Notes: generated from the sequence alone by a model not told the origin. DNA of 64,000 nt from Mariprofundus erugo (GCF_005818865.1 NZ_VBRY01000001.1:124001-188000); one strand, 5' to 3'. Positions 17,352 through 27,233 are shown, numbered from the stretch's first letter. Made by a program: numbers and translations.

Positions 17352-19370
17352 ATGTGCGGTATAGCCGGCCTGATTCATTATGATGTCGTCGATTCTTCCT
17401 GTATTCGTTCGATGGCTGATACGATCCGCCACCGGGGCCCTGATGATGAAGGATTTGTCGTGCTGCCTGCAGCTGAAGCCCCTGTTCCATGTTGGGGAAT
17501 GGATACCCCCGAAGCTGTGCTCGCATCGGATTTTACCTTTACACCACAGTGTTCTGTAGGTGAAATGACAGGGCTTCAGGCCGGTGTGCTACTGGGGCAC
17601 CGTCGACTTTCTATTATCGATATTACTCCGGCAGGCCATCAGCCGATGAGTAGCGATGATGCCCGCCACTGGATCGTCTTTAATGGAGAAATATACAATC
17701 ATATTGAGCTGAGGGAGGAGCTCGAGTCCAGCGGCTATATTTTTGCAACGCACTCGGATACTGAGGTGATTCTCGCCGCATATCGAATGTGGGGTAAAGA
17801 CTGCCTGCAGCATCTTAATGGAATGTTTTCCTTCCTTTTATATGACGTGGACGGGGGCAGGTTGTTCGGCGCCCGGGATCGCTTTGGCATTAAACCGTTC
17901 TATTACCATATTTCTGCATCCGGCATTGCATTTGCGTCTGAAATCAAACAGTTCACTGTGTTGCCGGGCTGGAAGGCAGTCATGAATGGTCAGCGGGTGT
18001 ATGACTATTTAAACTGGGGCGTATCGGATCATACCGATGAAACCATGTTTGAGGGGGTATTTCAGCTGCGGGGGGGAGAAGCTGTCGAGTTGGATGTGCA
18101 TGCACTGTTACAAGGAAGCGGGCGTCCTCCGGCGGGGGGGCGCCTTCCTGTGAGTCGCTGGTACACGCTTGAGTCTTCCCCGTTTGACGGTGATGAAGCG
18201 GCTGCTGCTGAACAGTTTCGTGAATATTTTTTTCGTACAGTGCGTATGCATATTCGGGCTGATGTCCCTGTCGGCTCATGCCTTTCAGGTGGACTTGATT
18301 CATCATCAATTGTTTGTGTGATGAATGACATTTTGCGCGAACAGGGGGCCCATGCCAATCAAAAAACTTTCTCGGCCTGTTCGGATGTAAAACGCTTTGA
18401 TGAGCGGGTCTGGATTGAGGCTGTGGTGAATGATACCGGTGTGGAGGCTCATTATGTTTTTCCGTCACTGGATGATTTGTTTGAGACCTACTCCGGTATT
18501 GTATGGCATCAGGACGAGCCGTTTGGTTCGACCAGTATTTTTGCCCAGTGGCAGGTTTTCAGGCAGGCAGCAGAGAGTGGCGTGAAGGTGATGCTTGATG
18601 GCCAGGGAGCAGATGAACTTTTGGCGGGCTATCATGGTTTTTTCGGAGCCCGTTTTGCAGGGCTCTTTAAACAGGGCCGTTGGTTGACGTTATGGCGTGA
18701 GATTCAATTGACCAAAAAATTCCATGGAATGTCGGAGTGGCAGGCGTTGCAAAGAATTGCAGATATGCTGCTTCCTGAATCTGTCCGGCAGCTGGCTCGG
18801 GGGGTGGCAGGTGTAGCGGCGGCAGATCCCGGCTGGATTGACATGCAACAGTTGGGCGCGGAGCCACGGGATCCTTTTGCAGCGACAGGCAGAAAAGCGG
18901 GTTCCGTACGTAATATATCCGAGTCCATGCTGGTAGCCTCGAATCTTCAGATGTTATTGCACTGGGAGGATCGGGATTCAATGGCTCATTCAATTGAAGC
19001 ACGTGTCCCCTTTCTGGATCACCGCCTCATTGAGTTTACTCTTGGTATGCCCGACCATTTCAAACTTTCTGCCGGTGTAACCAAGCGAGTGCTGCGGGAG
19101 GGAATGCGGGGCGTTTTGCCGGAGGCTATCCGGACACGCATGGATAAGCTCGGCTTTGTGACGCCTGAAGAGGTGTGGTTCCGCGATAGTCAGCCTGAGC
19201 AGTTTCGCGAGCGGTTACTCAATGCTATCGAACGTTCTCGTGGAATTTTGAAGCCGGAAGCTATAGATGTTTTTGATCAGATGGTAACGGGGCAGCGCCC
19301 ATATAATGCGGTTGTATGGCGTTTGATCTGTTTTGGCGAATGGGTGCGGCAATATCATGTGGTTATTTGA
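17352..19370 (+). CDS. asnB: Asparagine synthase (glutamine-hydrolysing), second copy
   Basis: 672 residues and complete. Cys2 after the initiator Met (MCGIAGL) is the glutaminase nucleophile. RHRGPDDEGF, LGHRRLSIID and NGEIYNHIELREEL complete the class II amidotransferase domain. The synthetase domain has the PP-loop CLSGGLDSSSIV near residue 316, MLDGQGADELLAGY near 417 and SIEARVPFLDHRL near 550. It is about 40-50 residues longer than typical stand-alone AsnB proteins because of an extra loop early in the glutaminase domain (residues ~42-68). It starts three bases after a glycosyltransferase gene. As with the first copy, the locus suggests amidation of a sugar carboxylate, but a true asparagine synthase cannot be excluded. 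Confidence 0.9.
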   Translation: MCGIAGLIHYDVVDSSCIRSMADTIRHRGPDDEGFVVLPAAEAPVPCWGMDTPEAVLASDFTFTPQCSVGEMTGLQAGVLLGHRRLSIIDITPAGHQPMSSDDARHWIVFNGEIYNHIELREELESSGYIFATHSDTEVILAAYRMWGKDCLQHLNGMFSFLLYDVDGGRLFGARDRFGIKPFYYHISASGIAFASEIKQFTVLPGWKAVMNGQRVYDYLNWGVSDHTDETMFEGVFQLRGGEAVELDVHALLQGSGRPPAGGRLPVSRWYTLESSPFDGDEAAAAEQFREYFFRTVRMHIRADVPVGSCLSGGLDSSSIVCVMNDILREQGAHANQKTFSACSDVKRFDERVWIEAVVNDTGVEAHYVFPSLDDLFETYSGIVWHQDEPFGSTSIFAQWQVFRQAAESGVKVMLDGQGADELLAGYHGFFGARFAGLFKQGRWLTLWREIQLTKKFHGMSEWQALQRIADMLLPESVRQLARGVAGVAAADPGWIDMQQLGAEPRDPFAATGRKAGSVRNISESMLVASNLQMLLHWEDRDSMAHSIEARVPFLDHRLIEFTLGMPDHFKLSAGVTKRVLREGMRGVLPEAIRTRMDKLGFVTPEEVWFRDSQPEQFRERLLNAIERSRGILKPEAIDVFDQMVTGQRPYNAVVWRLICFGEWVRQYHVVI

Positions 19371-19385
19371 GAATTGGGGCAGAAT

Positions 19386-20465
19386 ATGAAAATCATGACG
19401 ATAGTAGGGGCCCGCCCCCAGTTTGTGAAAGCTGCCGTGGTGTCCCGAGAGATGAATAAACGCTCGGGAATTCATGGTGTTCTGTTGCACACAGGACAAC
19501 ACTATGATGCAAATATGTCCGATGTGTTTTTTGATGAGCTGGATATCCCCCGGCCGGATTACCACTTGGGAATAGGCAATGGAACGCACGGTCAGAATAC
19601 AGGACGCATGATCGAAGCCATTGAGCGAGTCCTGTTTGATGAACGTCCCGATTGGGTCCTTGTCTATGGTGATACCGATTCCACGCTTGCCGGAGTCATC
19701 GCTGCAGTTAAATTACACATTCCTGTCGCTCATGTGGAGGCGGGGCTACGCTCCTTTAACAGAAAAATGCCGGAAGAGTACAATCGCGTGCTGGCAGATC
19801 ATGCCTCAACCCTGTTGTTCGCTCCTACTGCCGTAGCGGAAAGAAATTTGGCACATGAAGGTATTCCGGCTCGAATGGTGCAGGTGGTTGGAGATGTCAT
19901 GTATGATGCTTCTCTTTATTATGGTGGAAAAGCAGAGTCACAAAGCGATATTCTCCGCCGATTGGCACTGGTGGAGCAGCCCTACATTCTGGCGACGGTT
20001 CATCGTCAGGAAAATACTGATGACAAGCAACACATTGAGAACATACTGGAAGCATTCTCCCATGCACCCTGCCCGGTAGTTTGGCCTGTGCATCCTCGCA
20101 CTCATAAACAGATGCGTGCATTCGGCCTTTCTCTGCCGGAGTCAGTGGTGGCCATTGATCCGCTGGGTTACCTGGATATGGTCAAGCTTGAAAAGAATGC
20201 GGCTCTGATTGCAACAGATAGTGGCGGGGTTCAAAAAGAGGCATATTTTTACGGTGTGCCGTGTATTACGTTAAGAGGGGAGACTGAGTGGGTTGAGCTT
20301 GTAGATGTCGGCGCAAACCGGTTGGTGGCCACTGATGTTGATGCGATCATTGCAGGATACGCACATATCAGCACATCGTTGAAAAATTTGCCTGTACTGT
20401 ATGGAAATGGTGATGCCGGTTGTAAAATTGTTGACTCACTGCAAGATCATCTCTCTCATGTTTGA
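19386..20465 (+). CDS. wecB: UDP-N-acetylglucosamine 2-epimerase (non-hydrolysing)
   Basis: 359 residues from ATG 19386; an alternative TTG at 19374 lies inside the likely ribosome-binding GGGG. Family hallmarks are MTIVGARPQFVKAA at the N-terminus, LLHTGQHYD near 40, GDTDSTLAG near 97, HVEAGLRS near 118 and ATDSGGVQKEA near 280. The enzyme interconverts UDP-GlcNAc and UDP-ManNAc in the cytoplasm and feeds ManNAc or its derivatives into surface polysaccharides. It directly follows asnB2. If UDP-ManNAc were oxidised to a uronic acid elsewhere, AsnB-type amidation would make sense, but no UDP-ManNAc dehydrogenase gene lies in this window. Confidence 0.93.
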   Translation: MKIMTIVGARPQFVKAAVVSREMNKRSGIHGVLLHTGQHYDANMSDVFFDELDIPRPDYHLGIGNGTHGQNTGRMIEAIERVLFDERPDWVLVYGDTDSTLAGVIAAVKLHIPVAHVEAGLRSFNRKMPEEYNRVLADHASTLLFAPTAVAERNLAHEGIPARMVQVVGDVMYDASLYYGGKAESQSDILRRLALVEQPYILATVHRQENTDDKQHIENILEAFSHAPCPVVWPVHPRTHKQMRAFGLSLPESVVAIDPLGYLDMVKLEKNAALIATDSGGVQKEAYFYGVPCITLRGETEWVELVDVGANRLVATDVDAIIAGYAHISTSLKNLPVLYGNGDAGCKIVDSLQDHLSHV

Positions 20466-20525
20466 CTGCAAGGTGCCCCGCTTTTCTGTCAGGCACTATG
20501 ATGACCGGAGGAACCAGGGTAAGTT

Positions 20526-21788
20526 ATGCGTATATTAATCGTCTCATATTACTTTCCTCCGTTCAATTGTATGGCTGCTGTCCGGGTTGGAAAGACAGCT
20601 AAATTTCTTCAAAAGATGGGGCACGATGTCCGCGTTCTTTCGGCAAAAGAGCAATCATTCCCGGAAACTTTACAGGTTGAAATTGGTGAGTCCTCTATTG
20701 TTCGAACCAGGTGGTGGAATGTAAACAAACCAGTTCAGTGGTTTGTTGGGGGCAAGGATGTGGTGGCCTCGCAGGGAATCAGTGAGGGCAAAGCAGGTAA
20801 GGTCGCAGTATTACGCTGGCTTGGAAAGTTATATAAGCACTTGTTTAACTTGCCCGATGCCCAGATAGGCTGGTTATTCCCGGCGCTTTCAGCCGGCAAG
20901 GCCATGTGTGAAAACTGGCAGCCGGACATCATTTATGCCAGTGCTCCGTCCTTTACTTCACTGCTGGTTTCCCGGCGGTTAGCCAAAATATCGGGTTGTC
21001 CATGGGTTGCAGAATTTCGCGATTTGTGGGTCGATAACCCCTATAATGATTTTCCTGTATGGCGCCAGAAGCTTGAACGTATCTGGGAGCGTAGAGTGTT
21101 AGCAAGTGCATCCGGCCTGGTGACTGTTTCACAACCACTGGCGGATACATTGAAACAGTATTTTAATCTTCCGGTTATAGTGATTACTAATGGCTTTGAT
21201 CCGGATGATTACCCGTCGGATGTCAGTAGAAGTACTGATGGTTTATTGCATATTAACTATACCGGAATGATATATCCCGGACGAAGGGATCCCGGGCCAT
21301 TGTTTGAGGCGCTGCGAATCCTCGGATCTGATCGTATCAGAGTAAATTTTTATGGCCGATATCTCGAGTCGGCACGGGAGATGGCAAGATCGATTGGTGT
21401 TGGGCATCTGGTACAGATTCACCCTCCTGTTCCATATGTACAATCACTTCGGCTTCAGTGTGAGGCGGATCTGCTGCTCCTGCTGTTGTGGAATTCATCG
21501 CAGGAAAAAGGGGTGTTTACGGGTAAGGTGTTCGAGTACCTGGGATCTGGGCGCCCCATTCTTGTCGTTGGGGGCAGTGATAATGTTGCAGCTGAGCTTA
21601 TTAGTGAAAAAGATGCAGGGATGGTGACATCCGAACCGCAGCTGATCGCACAATACTTGGCCCGATGTCTGGCTCTGAAGGATGCACAGGGGGACATTTC
21701 ACAGTCAGAGGTGGATGTCGGAGAGTTTTCCCGTGAGGAGCAGACGCGTCGCCTTGCCTCTTTTCTGCAGACCCTGACAGGCAAGTGA
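20526..21788 (+). CDS. Glycosyltransferase family 4 protein
   Basis: 420 residues. The N-terminal RILIVSYYFPPFNCMAAVR with KTAKFLQKMGHDVRVLSA is the common opening of GT4 enzymes acting in O-antigen and capsule synthesis. The C-terminal Rossmann domain contains INYTGMIYPGRRDPGPL near 240 and GVFTGKVFEYLGSGRPILVVG near 330-350, which carries the donor-binding Glu. The gene is preceded by a modest GGAGG at 20508-20512. A 264-base non-coding stretch follows, the first real break in the cluster, so a new transcript may begin before 22053. The sugar is unknown. Confidence 0.85.
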   Translation: MRILIVSYYFPPFNCMAAVRVGKTAKFLQKMGHDVRVLSAKEQSFPETLQVEIGESSIVRTRWWNVNKPVQWFVGGKDVVASQGISEGKAGKVAVLRWLGKLYKHLFNLPDAQIGWLFPALSAGKAMCENWQPDIIYASAPSFTSLLVSRRLAKISGCPWVAEFRDLWVDNPYNDFPVWRQKLERIWERRVLASASGLVTVSQPLADTLKQYFNLPVIVITNGFDPDDYPSDVSRSTDGLLHINYTGMIYPGRRDPGPLFEALRILGSDRIRVNFYGRYLESAREMARSIGVGHLVQIHPPVPYVQSLRLQCEADLLLLLLWNSSQEKGVFTGKVFEYLGSGRPILVVGGSDNVAAELISEKDAGMVTSEPQLIAQYLARCLALKDAQGDISQSEVDVGEFSREEQTRRLASFLQTLTGK

Positions 21789-22052
21789 GTTTTTGCAGGA
21801 TGTCGCTAGCAGTATGTTTATCCTCAGCTGTTGCATAGATGGCTTTTATCGTTTTTAGTGCAGAGGCTTCATGAGGGGGGGATGTGTGATATTTATGGTA
21901 TATACAGCGCTGTTTGACAGGTGATTGATCCTGGCGTTGCCATGTTGGTGCGCATCTCTATATTGAAGGCACAAATGTTTTCCAGAATATTCATTCGGAA
22001 CGATCCGTCAGCAGGGGACCGGGCGGTGTCTGAATGTCAGTTTGGGTGGTGA

Positions 22053-23186
22053 GTGATAAAACGAGTCTGCATTGTTGTTGCCAGCGAGATGACGATCAGG
22101 GCCTTTTTGATCGAGCAGATCAGAGCCTTGAGTGAGTGTTGTGATGTGACAGTTGTGGTCAAGACCAATGACAGCAGCTTTCTTTCTCCTTATGGTATAG
22201 ATGTCGACGTGGTTCCTGTTGCGATTGAGAGGAATATTCACCCCTGGCGTGACCTGACTGCTTTATGGCAGCTTTTCAGTCTGTTCAGGAAGAGAAAATT
22301 TGACCTTGTCCATTCGGTCACACCGAAAGCAGGATTGTTGGCTATGTTGGCGGCCAGACTTGCCGGTGTGCGCTATCGTATTCATACATTTACCGGTCAG
22401 GTCTGGGCCACTCGACGTGGCTTCTCGCGCTTGCTGTTGAAATCGATGGATCGCCTTCTGGCTGCATCTGCGTCACACCTTTTGGCCGACAGCCACTCCC
22501 AGCGTCGCTTTCTTCTTGCTCAGGGTGTTACCCGTGCCGACAAGCTGGCTGTGCTCGCCGAAGGTTCGATCAGTGGTGTGGATAGCGAGAGGTTCAGGCC
22601 GGATTCCTCCATCAGAGCCGAAAAACGCCGTGAATTAGGGCTGGCGGATGAAGCGGTAGTATTGCTGTTTCTTGGGCGTCTAAATCGTGACAAAGGGATT
22701 CTCGATTTATCGTCAGCCTTTGCCGGAGTCGCCCCGTCGCTGCCTGAGTTGCATCTGCTGCTGGTTGGTCCTGACGAAGGTGGAATGAAGGCGAGCGTGC
22801 TGTCCATGCAGGGGGAATATGCCGGTCGGGTACACTGCATCGATTATACCGATCAACCGGAGGCATTTTTTGCGATGGCCGATATATTTTGTCTTCCCAG
22901 TTACCGCGAGGGTTTTGGCAGCGTTATTATCGAGGCGGCTGCCTGCGGGCTCCCTGCTATCGGCTCACGTATTTATGGTATTTCGGATGCCATTGCGGAG
23001 GGGAGAACAGGGCTTTTGTTTGAAGCGGGTGATCATGCAGGTCTTGCCGCTGCGATCACCCGGTTGACCACCGATGCTGATTTACGTCGGCAGATGGGCG
23101 CCACAGCGCTGTTGCGCGCGCGCAGTGATTTCTCAACCTCCCGGCTGGTTCAGGCCTGGCTCGACTACTATGATGGTTTGTCATGA
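22053..23186 (+). CDS. Glycosyltransferase family 4 protein (PglA/WbpY-like position in cluster)
   Basis: 377 residues from a GTG start. The N-terminus [24 protein letters not shown] and [26 protein letters not shown] match glycosyltransferases that add the second sugar to a membrane-linked first sugar. The C-terminal domain has [17 protein letters not shown] near 205, [19 protein letters not shown] near 285-303 (EGFG..IIE, the GT4 E-x(7)-E), and GLLFEAGD. It overlaps the phosphoglycosyl transferase gene by four bases, and the pair heads a tightly packed operon. Extending the first sugar after PglC-type initiation is therefore the natural role; the donor is not known. Confidence 0.85.
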   Translation: MIKRVCIVVASEMTIRAFLIEQIRALSECCDVTVVVKTNDSSFLSPYGIDVDVVPVAIERNIHPWRDLTALWQLFSLFRKRKFDLVHSVTPKAGLLAMLAARLAGVRYRIHTFTGQVWATRRGFSRLLLKSMDRLLAASASHLLADSHSQRRFLLAQGVTRADKLAVLAEGSISGVDSERFRPDSSIRAEKRRELGLADEAVVLLFLGRLNRDKGILDLSSAFAGVAPSLPELHLLLVGPDEGGMKASVLSMQGEYAGRVHCIDYTDQPEAFFAMADIFCLPSYREGFGSVIIEAAACGLPAIGSRIYGISDAIAEGRTGLLFEAGDHAGLAAAITRLTTDADLRRQMGATALLRARSDFSTSRLVQAWLDYYDGLS

Positions 23187-23776
23187 AAAGAGTATTTGAT
23201 CTGTTTATTGCAGTATGCGCGCTGTTAATTCTGTGGCCCGTATTGCTGCTGCTTGCTTTGCTTGTTCGTATCAAGCTCGGTTCTCCTGTGCTATTTCGGC
23301 AGCAGCGGCCGGGTTGGCATGGCAAACCGTTTTTTATATACAAATTTCGCTCCATGACGGATGCCCGTGACAGTTCAGGTGAGCTGTTGCCCGATGGTGA
23401 GCGCCTGCCGCCATTTGGTCAGCTGTTGCGTCGTTACAGCCTGGATGAACTTCCTCAGCTTTTCAATGTGGTTCGTGGAGATATCAGCCTGGTGGGGCCG
23501 CGAGCACTGCTGATGGAGTATCTGCCACTTTATTCGCCGGAGCAGGCCAGACGCCATGAGGTGCGGCCGGGTATTACCGGTTGGGCGCAGGTCAATGGTC
23601 GCAATGCCATCAGCTGGGAAGAGAAATTTGCCTGCGATGTCTGGTATGTGGAACATCACTCATTCCGCCTCGATCTCAAAATACTCTGGATGACTGTGCG
23701 TAAGGTGTTGCGTTCGGAAGGGGTGTCGCAGCAGGGGCATGCGACAATGGAAAAGTTCCGGGGTTCTAAACAATGA
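23183..23776 (+). CDS. Undecaprenyl-phosphate sugar phosphotransferase (PglC-like initiating enzyme)
   Basis: 197 residues, the short monotopic form of the polyprenyl-phosphate phosphoglycosyl transferases. One N-terminal re-entrant hydrophobic segment (residues ~5-28) is followed by [11 protein letters not shown], then the catalytic Asp-Glu in [40 protein letters not shown] and [10 protein letters not shown]. The enzyme moves a sugar-1-phosphate from UDP-sugar to undecaprenyl phosphate on the inner face of the membrane, starting the repeat unit. Its neighbours are PglD- and PglE-like enzymes, so the donor is probably UDP-N,N'-diacetylbacillosamine or a close relative (inference from context). 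Confidence 0.92.
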   Translation: MKRVFDLFIAVCALLILWPVLLLLALLVRIKLGSPVLFRQQRPGWHGKPFFIYKFRSMTDARDSSGELLPDGERLPPFGQLLRRYSLDELPQLFNVVRGDISLVGPRALLMEYLPLYSPEQARRHEVRPGITGWAQVNGRNAISWEEKFACDVWYVEHHSFRLDLKILWMTVRKVLRSEGVSQQGHATMEKFRGSKQ

Positions 23777-24414
23777 GCAGACTGTTGGTACTGGGGGCCG
23801 GAGGGCATGGCAAGGTGCTGGCAGAAGCGGCCGAGGCAAGTGGACGGTGGGATGCGATCGCCATGCTTGATGATCGCCATAGCCTGCTCAACGGCAGTCT
23901 GCGTTGGCCAGTGATAGGCAGTATTGATGATTGCAGTGTGTTTTCCTCTGAATGGTCTGATGCCATTGTGGCTGTCGGCCATAGCGTTACACGTTTGCGC
24001 TGGCTGGAGATGGTAGAATCACTTGGGTTTGCGATTCCTGTCGTTGTTCACCCCTCCGCCTGGGTCAGTCCTTCAGCAAAAATAGCTGGTGGTACTGTGA
24101 TTATGGCGAATGCTACGGTGCAGGCTGATGCCCGGCTGGGCCGGGGCTGCATCGTTAATACCGGTGCCAGTGTGGACCATGATTGCCGGCTCGGTGCAGG
24201 TGTTCATATTTGTCCTGGTGTTCATCTCGGAGGAGAGGTGGTGATTGGTGATGGCAGTTGGCTCGGGATCGGTTGTTCGGTGATTCATTGTCGTACGATT
24301 GGGTGCGAAGTGATGGTCGCCGCCGGAGCAACGGTGATCGACGATATAGAAGACGGGATGACTGTGGCCGGGGTGCCGGCCAGAGAGATTATTTCACGGC
24401 GGAATAAATCATGA
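23773..24414 (+). CDS. Sugar O/N-acetyltransferase, left-handed beta-helix (PglD/NeuD-like)
   Basis: 213 residues. The N-terminal Rossmann-like part [18 protein letters not shown] is the NeuD/PglD signature. From ~95 onward hexapeptide repeats build a left-handed beta-helix ([36 protein letters not shown]). The His in SVDHDC is at the place of the catalytic base of PglD. In PglD the enzyme acetylates the 4-amino group of UDP-4-amino-4,6-dideoxy-GlcNAc. ATG 23773 overlaps the preceding stop by four bases, and the stop overlaps the aminotransferase start in the same way, which argues for a coupled PglC-PglD-PglE set. Confidence 0.88.
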   Translation: MSRLLVLGAGGHGKVLAEAAEASGRWDAIAMLDDRHSLLNGSLRWPVIGSIDDCSVFSSEWSDAIVAVGHSVTRLRWLEMVESLGFAIPVVVHPSAWVSPSAKIAGGTVIMANATVQADARLGRGCIVNTGASVDHDCRLGAGVHICPGVHLGGEVVIGDGSWLGIGCSVIHCRTIGCEVMVAAGATVIDDIEDGMTVAGVPAREIISRRNKS

Positions 24415-25580
24415 AGGAACAGTTTCCGGTATGGCCATGCTATGCCGAGGATGAAGTGGCTGCAGTCGATGCAGTGCTGCGTTCAGGTAAGGTTAATTAT
24501 TGGAGTGGTGATCAGGGGACGGCGTTTGAGTCCGAGTTTTCTGCCTATATTGGTGTCAATTATGCCATTGCATTGGCCAATGGTACGCTGGCTCTGGAGG
24601 CTGCCCTCTACGCACTGGGAATTGGCGATGGCGATGAGGTGATTGTGCCGGCCAGAACCTTTATCGCGACAGCCAGTAGTGCGGTGATGCGTGGTGCAAC
24701 CCCTGTTGTGGCAGATATTGATCCATGTAGTGGGAATCTGACTGTTGAAACGATAGAGGCGGCGCGCAGCGAAAAAACCAGAGCGATTATTGTTGTGCAT
24801 CTGGGCGGCTGGCCATGCGATATGCCTGCTATCATGGCTTATGCTGAAGTGCATGGTTTGAAGGTGATCGAAGATTGTGCCCAGGCGCATGGAGCTGAAA
24901 TCAATGGCCGTAAAGTCGGGTCGTTCGGTCATGCTGCTGCCTTTTCATTCTGTCAGGATAAAATTATCTCGACCGGAGGAGAAGGCGGTATGCTGGTGAC
25001 GGATGATCAGGATGCATGGCGCAAGGTGTGGGCACTCAAGGATCACGGTCGTGATTACGAACAGGTCTTTCATCGTGAGCACAAGCCCGGCCATCGCTGG
25101 CTTTGTACAACCTTCGGTAGCAACTGGCGCCTGACGGAGATGCAGTCCGCGATCGGCAGGATTCAACTGAAGAAATTGCCCGGATGGCTGGAGGTGCGCG
25201 GTCACTATGCCGATATGCTGGCAACAGGTCTTGCTGATGTGGCCGGGTTGCAGATACCGCGGCCGGAGGCTGGTATCGTGCATGCCGGTTATCGCTTTTA
25301 TGCTTTTATCGAAATTGAACGCTTGCGCGATGGCTGGAGTCAGGACCGTATCATTGATGCAATTGCGAGTGCAGGGGTGCCATGTTTTCATGGCAGCTGC
25401 AGTGAAATATATCGTGAGCAGGCATTTGCACCGATGATGCGTACAAGCTACCCCCTGATGAATGCCGCACGTGCAGGTCGGACAAGTCTGGCGCTGTTAC
25501 TTCACCCGACGCTGCAGGTGGTGCATATCGAGCGTACGATTTCTGTGATTCGGGAGGTGTTTGCGGATGCCGTGGCCTGA
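24411..25580 (+). CDS. DegT/DnrJ/EryC1/StrS-family aminotransferase (PglE-like)
   Basis: 389 residues, the usual length for the PLP-dependent sugar aminotransferase family. ALANGTLALEAAL near 44-56 and GDEVIVPARTFIATAS near 70-85 are characteristic. EDCAQAHGA carries the PLP-contacting Asp. FSFCQDKIISTGGEGGM near 180-196 contains the Lys that forms the internal aldimine. The enzyme would aminate C4 of the 4-keto-6-deoxy sugar made by the 4,6-dehydratase encoded at 27300, giving the substrate for the adjacent acetyltransferase. The 3' end overlaps the ligase gene by 14 bases. Confidence 0.92.
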   Translation: MKEQFPVWPCYAEDEVAAVDAVLRSGKVNYWSGDQGTAFESEFSAYIGVNYAIALANGTLALEAALYALGIGDGDEVIVPARTFIATASSAVMRGATPVVADIDPCSGNLTVETIEAARSEKTRAIIVVHLGGWPCDMPAIMAYAEVHGLKVIEDCAQAHGAEINGRKVGSFGHAAAFSFCQDKIISTGGEGGMLVTDDQDAWRKVWALKDHGRDYEQVFHREHKPGHRWLCTTFGSNWRLTEMQSAIGRIQLKKLPGWLEVRGHYADMLATGLADVAGLQIPRPEAGIVHAGYRFYAFIEIERLRDGWSQDRIIDAIASAGVPCFHGSCSEIYREQAFAPMMRTSYPLMNAARAGRTSLALLLHPTLQVVHIERTISVIREVFADAVA

Positions 25581-26823
25581 GCTTATGCCTGGCTGGCGCG
25601 GGTTGCCTGCGGTTGCGCTACTGATGTTTTGTCTTGCCGCACTCTGCTTCCCATTTTCGGTGGCTGCGACCAATGTCGGGTTGGCACTGATGTTGGCTGC
25701 CGGTCTTTTTTCAGGTTTGTGGTGGCAGGGGGTGGTGAGCTTTTGCCACCATTATCGACTGTTGTTTATGGCACTTTTCGTGTACCTGTTATTGGTGCCG
25801 TTGGGGCTGATGTGGAGTATTGATCCCCATTGGGGGGGCAGAATTCTTGGTCGCCACTGGTTCTGGTTGACGCTGCCTGTCATGTTGGTCCTGTTGACTG
25901 ATACAAAGGCGCGCCGTCTCCTGCTTGCGACGTTGTCGCTCGGCTTGACACTTAACCTTGTCTACTGTGTGTTGCAGATGGTTGGTATCGTTGATTTGGG
26001 CGGTGTTGTTGCTGGATCAACAGCAGGCAATGCCACAGGTCGCATCGGACATACGAGCTTTGGCTTTATCTACGGTATATGGGCGGCATGGTTGCTTCAC
26101 TTAGGCATGCAAAAAAATGGCTGGCTGCGCAGTAGTTGCTGGCTTCTGGCTATGTGGGCGTTGTTTATGGTTTTTATGGCGCAGGGTAAGAGTGGTTATC
26201 TGGTGGCATTTGTGGCAATTGCGCTGGTGGCGGCCAAATGGTTGCGGGAAACAGGGAACCGGCGCGTACTATTCGGTTTGCTTGCGCTGTTTCTGTTGTT
26301 GTCGATATTCATGGCGACAGGACCCGGCCAGGAGCGGTTGGTTGGAACCTGGCAGGCTTTGACTGGGACGGCACCACAGGCCATGGACTATGAGGAGCAG
26401 ATTGCCGTTTCCTCGGCAACGGCACGTCTCGCATGGTGGAAAATCAGTTATCAGATCTGGTTACAGTATCCTGTATTGGGCGTGGGTACGGGGGGCTTTC
26501 CTCAAGCAGTGCTCAAATGGCAGGCAAGTCATGGTGCAGCAGTAATGCATCTGGTACATCCCCATAATCAATATTTACTGGTCATGGTTCGATGGGGGCT
26601 GTTGGGTTTTTTCTCATTATTAGCCTTGTTTTATTTCTGGCTTGCTGCAGGCATGTCTCAACCGTGGAGAAGCTCTTCTGTGTTGCCATTGGCAGGATTG
26701 ACGGGAGTAGCACTGCTTATTCATGGTTTATCTTCAGCCAGTCTTGAAGAGCATTTCTCAACCATTTTTGCACTTGTGGTTACAGCCGCCGGGTTATCCG
26801 AATCCATGGCTGAGAGAGCTTGA
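25567..26823 (+). CDS. O-antigen ligase/polymerase-family integral membrane protein
   Basis: 418 residues from ATG 25567, with GGGAGG at 25552-25557 upstream. About ten to twelve hydrophobic helices are seen, with a large periplasmic-type loop (residues ~255-330) that contains WWKISYQIWLQYPVLGVGTGGF and VHPHNQYLLVMVRWGLLG. The last block is the Wzy_C motif shared by WaaL ligases and Wzy polymerases. The protein either polymerises undecaprenyl-linked units or transfers the glycan onto lipid A-core or a protein. Sequence alone does not separate these options. Its operon partners initiate the glycan, so it belongs to the flippase (Wzx) branch of the locus. Confidence 0.85.
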   Translation: MPWPELMPGWRGLPAVALLMFCLAALCFPFSVAATNVGLALMLAAGLFSGLWWQGVVSFCHHYRLLFMALFVYLLLVPLGLMWSIDPHWGGRILGRHWFWLTLPVMLVLLTDTKARRLLLATLSLGLTLNLVYCVLQMVGIVDLGGVVAGSTAGNATGRIGHTSFGFIYGIWAAWLLHLGMQKNGWLRSSCWLLAMWALFMVFMAQGKSGYLVAFVAIALVAAKWLRETGNRRVLFGLLALFLLLSIFMATGPGQERLVGTWQALTGTAPQAMDYEEQIAVSSATARLAWWKISYQIWLQYPVLGVGTGGFPQAVLKWQASHGAAVMHLVHPHNQYLLVMVRWGLLGFFSLLALFYFWLAAGMSQPWRSSSVLPLAGLTGVALLIHGLSSASLEEHFSTIFALVVTAAGLSESMAERA

Positions 26824-26868
26824 TGACCTGTGAGCACAAGCTTTTGCTCTACGCTATGATTTAATGTC

Positions 26869-26874
26869 TATAAT
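26869..26874 (+). promoter_or_regulatory. Possible -10 box upstream of the ComEA-like gene
   Basis: A perfect TATAAT lies 68 bases before the start of the helix-hairpin-helix gene, in the 113-base gap after the ligase gene. The best -35 candidate is TTGCTC at 26844-26849, with a long 19-base spacer, so the promoter is only tentative. Confidence 0.35.
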
Positions 26875-26936
26875 CTACCTGTGGTTATCCGGCCCTGATG
26901 GGGCGATAGCACGCAATCATAACCAGGGGGTAGGAG

Positions 26937-27233
26937 ATGAGAGCAAAAAACATCATTACATCCGCGGCCGTTGCCGTGATGATGCTGATGACGCCGGTCT
27001 TTGCCGGTGATCATCAGCTTGATATCAACGCTGCAACGGTTGAGCAGTTGCAGGAGGTCAAGGGCATCGGTGAAAAAACAGCCATGGCCATTGTGGCCTA
27101 CCGGAATAAAATCGGTGCTTTTACTTCGCTTGACGAACTGACTCATGTCAACGGGATTGGTGAGAAAAAACTCGTTCATATCAAATCGTTCCTTACGGTA
27201 GTAAAACCGCTTGAGTCTGAGTCACATAACTGA
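26937..27233 (+). CDS. ComEA-like helix-hairpin-helix DNA-binding protein, exported
   Basis: 98 residues. Residues 1-23 form a signal peptide (basic start, then AAVAVMMLMTPVFA ending in AGDHQ). The mature part is a single (HhH)2 domain: LDINAATVEQLQEVKGIGEKT followed by FTSLDELTHVNGIGEKKL, both with the hairpin G-I-G-E-K. Short periplasmic ComEA proteins bind incoming double-stranded DNA during natural transformation, and in many proteobacteria they exist without the long N-terminal region, as here. It has its own -10-like box and a strong terminator, so it is probably a single-gene unit that happens to sit inside the polysaccharide locus. Confidence 0.88.
   Translation: MRAKNIITSAAVAVMMLMTPVFAGDHQLDINAATVEQLQEVKGIGEKTAMAIVAYRNKIGAFTSLDELTHVNGIGEKKLVHIKSFLTVVKPLESESHN

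Noticed and set aside
21789-22052. Promoter TTGACA near 21916 before the glycosyltransferase at 22053
   Set aside because: The -35 is perfect, but no acceptable -10 box lies 16-18 bases downstream, so it was not listed.
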